Of a DNA stretch of 64,000 bases, positions 22,670 to 33,807 are shown piece after piece. The stretch's first letter is position 1. Each line of letters starts with the position of its first letter. A program made the translations under genes and the position numbers. The notes under the pieces were generated by a model. It ran no database searches and was not told where the DNA came from. It saw only the letters and a list, made by a program, of their open reading frames with translations. Location of the stretch: assembly GCA_905182995.1 (NCBI GenBank), contig CAJJDP010000003.1, positions 67,820-131,819 of the forward strand, in the 5' to 3' direction. The stretch is from Paramecium octaurelia (taxonomy: Eukaryota > Ciliophora > Oligohymenophorea > Peniculida > Parameciidae).

Positions 22670-25600
22670 TCATTTTTTGTTATTTTTTTTTTCGAAAAAT
22701 CTTTATAATTTTTCTTCAATATCTTTATCCAACATTAGATTATTTTTAATTTAAGTAATTTCTATCATTTATTATTATTACTGAGGTTACTCGTCATCTT
22801 TTTCAGTCTCTAATCTGATATCATCTACTAATTAAACATTTTCTGTAAAAATGATCATATCATCTTGTTGTTCTCTTCTTATCCAGGGTGCTTCTGGTTT
22901 ATTTTCAACGGATAGTGGCTAAATAAATAAATGATTATTTAATACTCCAATATCTTAAACTAAACTTTTGTCAAATGTTATGGATAAAGATGGAGGAGAT
23001 AATTTTGGTAAACTAAAAGATAATCGTATTTTCAACCCATCTACATAAACGATTGGTACTTAGAAGCAAATGACGTTTTCTTTAGGTTCATCATACAAGC
23101 AAATTACTCTTTGATAATCAATGGGTTGCTAATTTCTCATAAGAATTTATTCAATATGCATCAATAAAATTTATAAGCCCTCTTACTTTGCTTCATTAAT
23201 ATTCTCTATTAATTATTTACATTTTTCCTTAGCTTTTTTATATTGCTTAAGTATAACTAAACATATCAACTCATTAAATTTGATTTCCAAGATTTCTAAT
23301 AAATCAGCATCTTCTTCATCAACGGTCAATTCATGAAATTCCTCTTCTGTGAAAATATCAGATTGGCTTCCCCTTTATTTTAATTTCTTCTCTGTTATAG
23401 AGAGTTCCTTCTGACTCTTGGCCATTTAAAAGTCTCTTAAAGCAGCCTCATATTTTTCTTGATGAAATAAAAAGACTCCACGGAATATGTAAACGTGAAA
23501 CTGCTGAAACAATTTACCATTCCCTCGACATAATTGATTTAGACTATTAATTGCTTTGTTAAGATTATTCTTGAACTCAGTTTACTCATTATCACTCTCC
23601 TCATTAAAATAGATTTACTAATCATCCTTAAAAATAATTCTCAACGCTTGCAACATATCCTTATCAAATTCAGCAGTCTTCTCTTTAGTTAACTTATATA
23701 ATCTATTTATATCGTCCTAACATTAATTCAAATCACCTAAAACCATATAGCATTCTGAACGCAATTATAGTAATTTTGGATTATTTTTAAAATCCTTGTT
23801 ATTTGAATAAGCTTTTATGGCATCTTCAATTGCAGCATTTGCAAACAAAAAGTTACCAGCCCATACATGCATTCTTGGATCATCTTATAGAATCTGAATA
23901 CATTGTTGTAAATCTTAGAAAGCAGAATTTGAATCTCCATTTAGGAAATGGCACTTTGCTCTGTTTAAGTAGGCATCAGCAAATGTTTCATCAAGTGTTA
24001 GACAAATGCTAAAATCATTTAGTGAATGTTTATATTGCTTGAGTATTCCAAAAACCATTCCTCTAAAATAGAAATACTTTGCAACATTATCTTCTGACTT
24101 TGAGATTGCAAATTCAATGTCCATCAATGCTTCATTCACTTAACCTAAAAAGCACTTCACAATAGATCGAATATAATATAAATTGGCATTTTGATCATTC
24201 ATACTGTTCGCCTTATCCAATAGTTCTAGTCCCTTGATGACATCTTTGTACTAATCATTTTTTTTTTTGAAGGATTAATTAATATAAGTAACAGCCAAAT
24301 AAAAGGTGGGTTCCATTTTCTTCTAAAATATCTTCTAGGCTCTTTAAAAGAATTCCATACCATCAGTGTATAACCCAGATTGCACTTTCAGAATACCTTC
24401 ACATAGAAATTTATTATAATGAACACTTGACTCAGCAGGTTAGATTTCTAATAGATATTTATAATCATCTAATGCTTTTTAATGTTTGGATAAACAAAAT
24501 TACCCGTAAGCTCTATAAGCATAAAACAAGGGCTTTAAAAAGTCATTTAATTGATGGTTGTTTTGGATTTCTTGAAAGTTGAGCATACTGTCTTAGAATT
24601 TTCTTTTCATCAAAAATATCACAGCCTAATTTAATTTGATTAAGTTACTTCAGTAAACAATTTAAATTTCTCTAAATAGCTCTTCTCTGTATCTAGCATT
24701 GAAGATCTATTTAAAGTATGATAAGCCGCATAAAAGTCTCTTTATTCAATTTTCATCTTGGCTATTTCATATAATGATTTGGTAACTGCTTTTTTTGAAT
24801 TGTTATGCTTTATAGCTTATTCAAAACATAATAGTGCTTCGGTGTTATTCTCTAAAATTCAAATACTAAATTACTTATTTTTAATCTACTTAATCCTTTG
24901 AAATAATAGGCTTCTGAATTTGTTGGATCAGTTTCTAACAGTTTCGTCAGGTCTTTTGCACATTCTTCATATTATTAACTTTCATATAAGGTGATGGCCT
25001 TTTTTAAAATAGCTGCATTTCCAACTGCTTATTCACAATTGATAGCTTTTTAGTAGCATTTAATGGCTTCTTTATATTAGCATTGTATTCTTAAGCAATC
25101 CGCTTTACCTAAATAACCTAAACCTTTTTAAGGGCTTAATTGAATGGCAACGTTGAAATCTTAATCAGCCTTGTCAATTTAATTAAGTTTGGTATGCAAT
25201 TTACCTCTGTATATGTAGGCATCGTAATATCTTGGGAACATGGTGATCACTTTATTTAGGATTTGAATTGCTTAATCTAATTCATTCATCTTCTTATGAG
25301 AAATTGCTAAGAGTAGATAAATGTTCTTGCGATGAACTGCATCCTACTAAATTACATATTAGAATTCTGCAATAGCTTTTTAATACAATTGACTTCCCAA
25401 ATAGCCGATTCCCAAAAAATAATGGCCCTCTAATAATCTGGTGTCAACTTCTATGCATTTTTTTAATAAACTTGGATTAAAATACATTGATTACTCTATT
25501 GCTTCATCAATTTGCTTTTCTCTTAACAGTTATTTGCCCTTTTCAAATAATTTGATTGATCTAGGGTTGTAGTCTTCTGCAGGTTTTGTTGTGTCACTCT

Positions 25601-26136
25601 AAAAGCCGCTATGATCCTAATATCCTTTGATTAAAATGTTTTCAAAACTGATATCAACAGTCTACTATCCATCCATGCTATTGTTTATCTTGGGTGGCTT
25701 TTTTTACATCGTTTAGGATAACTTCTATCTACTTGGAAGATACCAATTTTATCCTTAATTATTAAATGGGTTTTGTAGAGTTTGCTTTTTCCTAATTATA
25801 CATGATCATATTTTACATGGTGTCTTTACTAAAACTTACATTACGCTTTGTATTATTGAATAAAATATTAAACAGTTAATTTTTTGCTTTCTTATCTTAA
25901 CTAAAATTAGAATTTTAACGCTTTCTATGAAATTATTCCAGACTTTCCCCGCTCGACATGTTAAACGAATCTTGTCTCGGAGGATAAGCCTATTATTATT
26001 TTCGATTATGGGGTGTAGGATTTTCAGACCTAAAGTGCTCTATATGTGACTTAGCTGGTGAGTAAGGTTGCTTTGGAAAGAACGACCCCGGTTAGTTCTT
26101 TACCGACTGAAGAGGTTTACTTGATCTATATGACAT
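22670..26136 (-). CDS. Large tetratricopeptide (TPR) repeat protein
   Basis: Minus-strand gene of about 1100 residues. The N-terminal 100 residues are disordered, rich in Ser, Pro, Gln and Arg. Then comes a long run of TPR units with the usual A/G-x-A-Y-x-R and F-x-x-A positions, for example YYIRSIVKCFLGQVNEALMD and ADAYLNRAKCHFLNGD. The C-terminal 200 residues are a mixed domain with several beta strands and an acidic Gln-rich tail ending at TGA 22670-22672. Short introns exist (one near 24850-24870) but were not all traced. TPR superhelices bind protein partners; the partner is not evident. Confidence 0.8.
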
Positions 26137-26574
26137 TAATTTTGAATTTTAATATATTCCAATATTAATATTATTATTTATTAACTGATGGTGAAAGCAA
26201 GCAGAATTATTAGAACTCCAAAAAAAATAATTATTATTAAATCAAGATGGTCACAAATAAAATGTAAGTATAATTTCAATGCTATTATAATTCGAAAAAT
26301 ATAATAAAGCTACTTTATTTGATATCTTTCTATAATTGAAATATTTATTCAATATTATTTTTAATTAACATTCATATAGTTTTCAATCGCCTTAAATTCT
26401 CATTCCAAATTACAACTTTAATTTATAAATTTGGGGATTGAAAACCAAAAGAGGACTATATTTAAAAAATAGGCATTTAGGGCTTATTGAAATGATCAAT
26501 ACATAATTAAAGTGCTCTAAATAATTTGTAGGGTTAGCAAAGCAAATGTTTTATAAAATGATAAAATTATATTT
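26137..26574. other. Divergent intergenic region, 438 bp
   Basis: Lies between the divergent starts of the TPR gene and OXA1 and so should hold both promoters. No further coding region or motif recognised; a few short plus-strand ORFs here have no coding character. Confidence 0.5.
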
Positions 26575-27723
26575 ATGATATCGAGATCACTTAAATTATA
26601 CAAATTCTCAACCAAAATCCCTACAGGAGTCTTTGATTTTGCCAATGTATAATAAGGATTGACTGCTCCTTCTAGTATTATGGTAGAAGACTTAATTACA
26701 AGATTCTCTGCATACACTCCTACCAACATGTACAACTCATTAGATGAATACTCAAGAGAATTACTACTTTATTTGGCTAATGATTTAGTAAATATTGCAT
26801 TTCTATTTAAAAGAGTTGGGGAATGGGATGGGGAATCTTAGCAATATCTATGGGCATAAAGATTGCTTTTACACCTCTGATGTTTTCTGCATAATTAAAT
26901 GCTTGTCGTATGAAATTGATCGAACCTGAATCCAAAAACTTCTAAAACATGATTTAACGAGCGATGAGAGCTCAGGACTTCAAAGCTAGTAGAGCAGCAC
27001 AAAAATAATTTAAACTTTTTAAAAGAAAGCACAACATCAATATGCTCATTCCAGGATTATCCATATTACAAATGCCCTTCCTCTTCACATGGTTTTTATC
27101 GTTGAGATATGTCTGTTCATTGCCAGATAAATACGAGGGACTTAAAAGTCAAGGATTTTTATGGTTAGAACTGCATTAAATAATAGGTTTTAAGACCTAA
27201 GTGAGTATGATCCCTACGGAATATTGCCAATTATGAGTTCCTTTTTCACATTTTGGAACATCTCTTTGAATCCCAACATGTAATCATAATCTACTGTTCC
27301 TTTTGCTAAGTATTATCGATATGTAAGGTTCTTACCTTTCTTTTCTATCCCTGTTGTTATCTTCTTCCCTGCCGGCGTTAATCTTTATTGGTGCTCCTCA
27401 GCCTTGTGCCATTTAATTATTACAGCCCTAGCAAGACAAGAAAAGATCAGAAAGTATATAAGAATATATACCATAGAATATTTGGAATTCCTAAATACCT
27501 ACCTGGCACTATTTTGGAGAGATAAAATAACATGAATATCTAAACTATTGTTAAAGCTGTTGTTTAAGATAGAGTTGATTTAAATAATGATGTCGCAACA
27601 ACAACAACAACAGCTCCCCCATAAAAACAAGTTTAAACTGATGCTTAACACATTATGCATGAAGCTAAATCTGGAGAACAGAAAGTGAAGATATTTGCAA
27701 GCAAACCAAAAAAGTAAAAATGA
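26575..27723 (+). CDS. OXA1: OXA1/YidC-family mitochondrial inner-membrane insertase
   Basis: Inserts mitochondrially made and some imported proteins into the inner membrane. Introns at 26788-26813, 27164-27186 and 27454-27476 leave 358 residues. The N-terminus MISRSLKLYKFSTKIPTGVF looks like a mitochondrial presequence. Family features: YLANDLSWGMGWGILAISMG leading into the first membrane segment, KIAFTPLMFSAQLNACRMK, MLIPGLSILQMPFLFTWFLS, LPIMSSFFTFWNISLNPNM, and the last segment VVIFFPAGVNLYWCSSALCH. The C-terminal tail is basic with a Thr run, as expected for the ribosome-binding matrix tail. Confidence 0.92.
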
Positions 27724-27800
27724 GGATTAATTATACGTAAACGTTTATATAAATTATCAACAAATCAGACCAATTAATTGAAATTTGGCTTAGCTACTTT

Positions 27801-28308
27801 TCATTTTTCTATTAAACCACTTTCTACAGAAAGAATTTCATCCCAAAATAAAGGAATCATCAGTTTCTATGTTTCTTAGTGTTCAGCTATCAATACACCT
27901 AATTCATCTTCTGCTGTGCTCAAATATAATTTTAAGGAATCCCCATATGAGATGATTCTTGCTTTTATTATATCTCCTGGCAAATAACATTTATTCATTT
28001 CGATCAAATCAATTTCGTGCAATATGATGTTTTATTTTTTATCATTTGATCTGACTTCAATACCTTAAGACACCTTCTATGTAATTGTTATCCTTCACTT
28101 CATTTATCTTTAAAATCTTAACAAAAACCCTATCTTCTCTAATGATGCTAACTTACCCTATAATAATTGCTCCTATTTTCAATTCATGATCTTATTAATG
28201 GGATGGAAATATTGATATTAATTATTCATTGATTGTTAGACTTCCCTTCATTGATGCAAATATTTTATCATCTTTTTTAAAATGTCCCAATTCCACTTTA
28301 TAATTCAT
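27801..28308 (-). CDS. CSL4: RNA exosome cap subunit CSL4 (EXOSC1)
   Basis: Cap protein of the RNA exosome. One intron (28077-28098, 22 nt) leaves 161 residues, close to the family length. An N-terminal strand-rich part precedes an S1-type RNA-binding domain (IGAIIIGQVSIIREDRVFVK), then LPGDIIKARIISYGDSLKLY, and the diagnostic CSL4 ending LSTAEDELGVLIAEH. It lacks an obvious C-terminal zinc ribbon. Start ATG 28306-28308; stop TGA 27801-27803. Confidence 0.88.
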
Positions 28309-28581
28309 TTTGATGCTTTATTAATTCACCAGAAAAATAAACATTTTACATATTTAGATTAATATAGAATTATATTACTACACTAATTAATTTTTATTAG
28401 TAAAATAATCAATGCAATTTAGAATTCAATGAAAAGATTAAAATGATTTATGAAATTTTCAATTTATTTCTAAAGGATAGACTAAATTTATAATTGACCC
28501 CATTATAAAAATAAAAATCCTTATCATAAAATAGCAGTTTTTGGAAAATATACAAAGAGTTCTTTATTATAACATATAGCA

Positions 28582-28968
28582 TCATTTTTTAGTTTTGATG
28601 GCCTTATACATTAAAAAATTTAATTATTAGATAATAAAGCTAACTTATTCTCGTTTTATTTAGAGGATAAATTTTTAAGAAATCTATTCAATTTTGAATA
28701 TTGTGACTTATTATACTTCAATATCATTTTTAATTTATATTGTAAATTGGTTTATTTGGTGCTCATTACAATTTAATGTAATTAACAATAATAAAATCAG
28801 GCTTTAATCATTTTACTCATATTGAAACACAATTTAGTAATTCAAATGATTGCTAAGAGAACTATCAAAGATGGATTTAAGTGTTGAAATTGCAATCTCT
28901 TGCTTTTTGTTACTACAAATTTGAATAATATCGTTGTTTACATTAGTCACAGTCTAATATTCATCCAT
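28582..28968 (-). CDS. Hypothetical 128-aa protein
   Basis: Intronless frame from ATG 28966-28968 to TGA 28582-28584. It alternates polar helices with hydrophobic strands (for example SLILLLLITLNCNEHQINQF). No family recognised. Only 25 bp separate its start from that of the divergent kinase gene, which supports it being a real gene transcribed from a shared promoter. Confidence 0.6.
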
Positions 28969-28993
28969 TATGTTAAATTAATTAAAATTTAAT
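28969..28993. promoter_or_regulatory. 25-bp gap between divergent start codons
   Basis: The whole distance between two divergent ATGs is 25 AT-only-rich bases. Both 5' UTRs and core promoter elements must fit here or inside the coding regions. No specific motif recognised. Confidence 0.5.
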
Positions 28994-30373
28994 ATGCTCA
29001 ACGAAAAAGTTATTGGGGATTATGCTTATCTTATATCAAACGAATACAAAGTTGGAGCAGGGTAATTCGGCCATGTTTATAAGGGTTATCATAAGATAAC
29101 TAACCAATTAGTAGCAATCAAACAAATAGATAAAAAATTAGTGAAAGGTATATATGAATAGATGCTGAGACATGAAATTGAAATTCTTGAACAATTAAAT
29201 CATTAATATATAGTCAAAATGTATGCGCATTATGAAACTATTAACAACTTTTATATTGTATCTGAGTATTGTGAAACAGGTATAATAAGAAATATTTATA
29301 ATAGATATTTTATCAATTCTTAAACAGAAAGGGAAAGTAAACGAAGATTTGGTTATCATGTATGTTTTATAGATAGCAGAAGCACTATTATACTTAAATT
29401 AGAAATGTATATCAATAAATTTATAAAGAAATAATACACAGAGACATTAAACCATCTAACATTTTAATTCATAATGGAGAGGTAAGATTGGCTGATTTTG
29501 GATTTGCAATCTAGTAGGATAAGCTCAAATTTGAAGAGAGAAACTTATAAGTTGGATCTCCCTTATATATGTCTCCAGAAACTCTATTAAAATAATAGTA
29601 TAATCATAAAACTGATATTTGGTCTTTAGGAATTTTGTATTATGAAATGATTTTTGGTATTATTTTTTAATTATTTAAGGTGTGGTACCGTTTTTTTCAA
29701 TGGAATTAGAGGATTTAATTAGAAAGCTGAAATAATATTAGTCAGATAATGTATTAGTTTTTGCACATCCTATTTCAGCAGGCAGTACTGAGGCAATTAG
29801 AAATTTATTAGCATTCGACCCTTAAAATAGGTGTGATCTACTATCTTTGGCTCAGATTCTTTAGAAATATCTTAGAAACAGAAGATCAATGACAAGTAGT
29901 GCGCATCTTGATAATAGATAAATAACGCCATAGATGAAAAGAAGAAACACTCCAGAAATATGTTCATAAAATAATAGTGTTATTATTTCTGGAAGTAAAG
30001 GTCTTCTTAAAATTAATACTATTTCTGCTTAAAAGGCTTTTAAATAAAAAACATATTATAAAATCAATAATTAGTAAGAACCAAAAAAAATAGGAGAGCA
30101 ACTAAAAAATGATGCAATTACTAGTCAGAAGCAAGGTGTGATTAAACAGAAAGATTATAATGATATAATAAATATGAAAAATGAAGATTTCTTAAGTTTT
30201 CTCATAGATAAAATGGAAAATTTAAAAAGAATTCAATTTTAAGAAGGACTGTCTAAAAGCCTTAGCGAATGCTAGTTGTTTTTAGTATGATATATTTTTG
30301 ATTATAGTATCAATACTATGGAAGAGATCAAGAAAAACTTAAACTTATCAAAGAAAAGTTATCAAACCTATGA
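28994..30373 (+). CDS. ULK/Atg1-like Ser/Thr protein kinase, 428 aa
   Basis: Four inferred introns (25 nt near 29280, 22 nt near 29409, 23 nt near 29659, 23 nt at 30285-30307) leave 429 codons. Kinase features: VGAGQFGHVYKG loop, VAIKQID, catalytic [19 protein letters not shown], activation loop [29 protein letters not shown]. The domain is ULK-like; the C-terminal 170 residues are polar and Lys/Gln-rich, shorter than in the kinase at 17582. The two kinases share the same architecture and belong to the expanded ULK-like set of ciliates. Pathway not determinable. Confidence 0.85.
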
Positions 30374-30398
30374 TATATATAATTTTTTTATATTAATT

Positions 30399-32824
30399 AT
30401 GTAAATTACGGATGAGCAAAAGAAAATAATGGCTATCACAGGAGTTGCTATATTATTACTCGGAATCTTATATCTTATTGATTAGCTGGTTGTGATGTAC
30501 TTTGGTTGTCTAGGCCACTTTGTAATTCAAATTTCATTCATTAAATTTTAGATTTTTTTTGTTGGATTATATGTTTTCATAAAAAATACAATAAGATTAT
30601 TTGTATTTCCAGGCTCATATTGGTTATGGAGAAGAAACGTAGAAAACAGATATGCAAAGGCTTTGGCAAAAAGAGCCAATAAAAGGATGGAAGATTTACA
30701 AAATTTGATAAGAAAATTACTGTAGATGCCTGAGTAATTTATTTAAGGTAAATTAGTACTAAAGAAATCTATGTTGAAGATTTAGTGCCAATAAAAAAAA
30801 CCTTGTAATCATTTTTAAACACCTTTTCTTAATTAAACTATAGAAAAGAATTGAACGAGTAATAAAAATATCTCTTTGGTTTATGTCAGTAATTGGAATA
30901 GAGCTTAAAGGATTTTCTAATCGAATCCAAGTCTCTTTATGATCAATTAGATAATCCATAAGATATTATTAATTATTGTAAGCAGAATGTTAAAATTGAA
31001 TCTGAACTGTGTTCTAATTTACTTATAATATTGGACAGCTTAATAGATCAATTATAAGAAATATATGTGCCTAAAAACATTTTCTTGGAAGCAGAAAGAT
31101 GGATCTTCAACAAGACACTTGGAACAGTAGATTAAATGAGAGTTGAATTAGAAAATACTTTTAAGACCAGAAGATTTAAAGTGCAAGGATATGATGGAAA
31201 AATGATAGATTGGTATTTATAAATTGGATTATCAAAGTCTATATATATATGCAAGTGAAGATGATGCTGATAATGATCGAGCAGTCATATTTTGTTAGCC
31301 CAATGCTGGATATTACGAATATATGTATTATGAATCAGAATGGATTGATTATTACTTGAAACGTAGAATAAACATGTTTTTATGGAATTATAGAGGCTAT
31401 TGTGAAAGTTAAGGATTGCCAAATACAAAGGATATTATGAAAGATGCAGAATCCATTTGTGATTATGTAACCTCTCAATTAAAGGTGACTTAATTGATAT
31501 TTCATGGTGAATCTTTAGGAGGAATGGTCGCATGTCATTTGGGTAGAGTCAGATAATGTAACTTACTATTTGCAGACAGAACCTTTTCAAGTATCAGCAA
31601 AATAGCCCAAGTTGGATTTTCTAAATATGCCAGTTTTTTCTTTAAATTACTGACATCATGGGATTACAATTCTGCCAAATCATATGTCGAATGCCAAAGC
31701 TATAAAATTCTTGCTTTGGACTAGAAGGATGAAGTCATTCCCTTTCTTTCATCACTAAAAGTTGATGTCACAAAATAAATATTCTTGAGGGAATTTGGAG
31801 GTTAATATTAAGGTGATGAAAATGTATTTGTTTGTATTCTATTTGTAGTTTAAATAAAGTGATCAGAGAAATACATTTTGCTAAAAACTCTTAAGATTTA
31901 TACCATGGATTCCAAAATCAGAGAGCACTGTCTTCTATGACATTTGGTATTCTTAGTTATTAAATAAGTAAGAAATGCTTACATTTTTTGAAGCAAATAA
32001 AAGGTAAATCTTATGTCATATTGAAAATAGAATCCAATTTATTATGAAAGATTTATAAACTGAAAAAAACAAAAAGACTTTAGATGATTCTTACTCATCT
32101 TAGTTAAACGAGTCTTAAGAAATTGAAAAGCAATATTCGTAGAATTAAAATTCAACTGTTGATATTGATGAGGTATGAATGTTTAAATACTATGATCAAG
32201 ATTTCTTAATTGGCAGGGCCTTACACACTGTCTGAAAAAGAAAAATCTAATGAAAGTCTTCTCACATTTGTAAATAAAGTCTTTGAATGTTTTGAATCCT
32301 TTGAAACTGCCTCTATGACTTTAAATGATGTCTTTTCAGCTTTCAGTGAATCACAACAATACGATGTCTTCCTTGATTATCTATTGAGTATTTTCTTGTG
32401 GGGATCCTACCTTCCTCTAAAAAACATTCCCAAAAAAAAAATGAATACTGTTGTTTGTCAAAAGTTAGCTTTTGCAAGATTTACTTCCAACATCAATAAA
32501 ATTGAAACTTTGATTAAAAATGAAAAGAATAATTTAGATTCTCCAAATGGAACTAGAGTATTTATCAATTACTAATATCTAGTTAATTTAAGATTTGGAA
32601 TTAATCATTTAAAGACTTAAGTTGATAAGAGAAAACTTTAAAAAGACCTTGAAGAATTAACATTAACATCCGTCACATTAATCAGTTCAAATAGAATAGA
32701 AAGATTCAGAAGAGAGAAAATCAAGTAATTCTTACTATTAAAGTAGCCTCAAAAATTCATGAATCATTAAAATCATATTTAGGGTCCTTCATTCCATTGG
32801 GATGCGGTCATAATGGAAATCTGA
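30399..32824 (+). CDS. Alpha/beta-hydrolase with N-terminal membrane segments
   Basis: Begins 26 bp after the kinase stop. The N-terminus carries two hydrophobic segments (IMAITGVAILLLGILYLID and the one after a probable 30-nt intron) then a basic helix (RRNVENRYAKALAKRA). The hydrolase core shows MFLWNYRGYCESQGLPNTKD, the nucleophile elbow GESLGG at 31504-31521 (G-x-S-x-G), and ILALDQKDEVIPF where the catalytic Asp/His part is expected. The C-terminal 250 residues are helical and not recognised; the last part reads on from 32210 to TGA 32822-32824. Several introns not fully traced. Substrate unknown; membrane lipid or peptide esterase is possible. Confidence 0.72.
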
Positions 32825-33807
32825 ATTAAACAGAAGTAGAAGTTCTTGACTTTCATATGTTATAAGCTGGAGTTGTAAAATATTGAATTATTTTCATTAA
32901 ATAAATATTAAGAGATTAATTTGATAATATAATTTAATTAAATGATGTTGATAAACTGCTACATTGTTTATTACTCTATATTGTTAAATAAATTGTTAGG
33001 AAAAATTTTAGGATATTTTTACTGGAGAACTTTTTAGAATTTTTGTTTTAATTATATAATAAAATTTTTGTAAATTTATATAGTTTTAAAGTAAGAAGTC
33101 AAATAGAATAATTAAGTTCAGGTTAAAACTTGACAGATTGATTATAGTAGGAAGATTTGTAAAACACAATAAGATTCGATGCTTTAATTGCAGAACTATA
33201 TGAAATTCTAATTAGACTATAATATTTAAGCTATTTATATATGATAAGCAAATAATCATATGTTATTTTAACATAGCTTGATAGTTAACCTGATATTTGA
33301 AAAAGCAAAATGAACTCCATTTTATTTATACCAATAAGCAAATTATTATTTCTTTCATCAATCTCAAATAATGAAATTCTTATAAAAATGATTTATTATC
33401 TACTATATTTCTAAAATTTCTTAAACACAATAAATGGTCAAATTCCAAAATTGTTTTGATATTAATCTAAATAAAAACATTAAACCTTTTAAATCCGTAA
33501 TGAAATGATCCATACGAAGCTATAAATTTGTCTAGTTAATTGAATTTTCTTGAAAGAGCTTAAAATATTTGAGGTGTACTTTTCTCCAATACACCTATTT
33601 TCTATAGAGATATTTAATTCTTGAATTTGCAAGGTTATCAATCTGAAAGATAATTTGCAAAGTTCTAGAATTTAGAATACAATATTAATTATCTGTAATA
33701 CATAATAAAATTAGAATAAGATATAAGAACTCCTATTTACTTTAATAATAGTAAAATAATATATTAATTTTAACAGAAAAATAAATAAAGTTATTTAACA
33801 GCATATA
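32825..33807. other. Gene-poor stretch, 983 bp
   Basis: No confident gene. At 33085-33420 the plus strand has coding-like text in one frame, broken by several TGA codons (for example TIRFDALIAELYEILIRL), which may be the remnant of a gene or an unresolved spliced gene. The rest is AT-rich without ORFs. A perfect 7-bp inverted repeat with an 11-nt loop lies at 33572-33596. Confidence 0.4.

Noticed and set aside
26517-26841. Minus-strand ORF 26517-26735 that looked protein-like
   Set aside because: The plus strand gives a continuous OXA1 frame with presequence and conserved family text here, so the antisense ORF is a shadow.
33572-33596. Perfect 7-bp inverted repeat (AGGTGTA / TACACCT) with 11-nt loop
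   Set aside because: Too short and isolated to call a terminator or structured RNA; expected by chance in a window this size.
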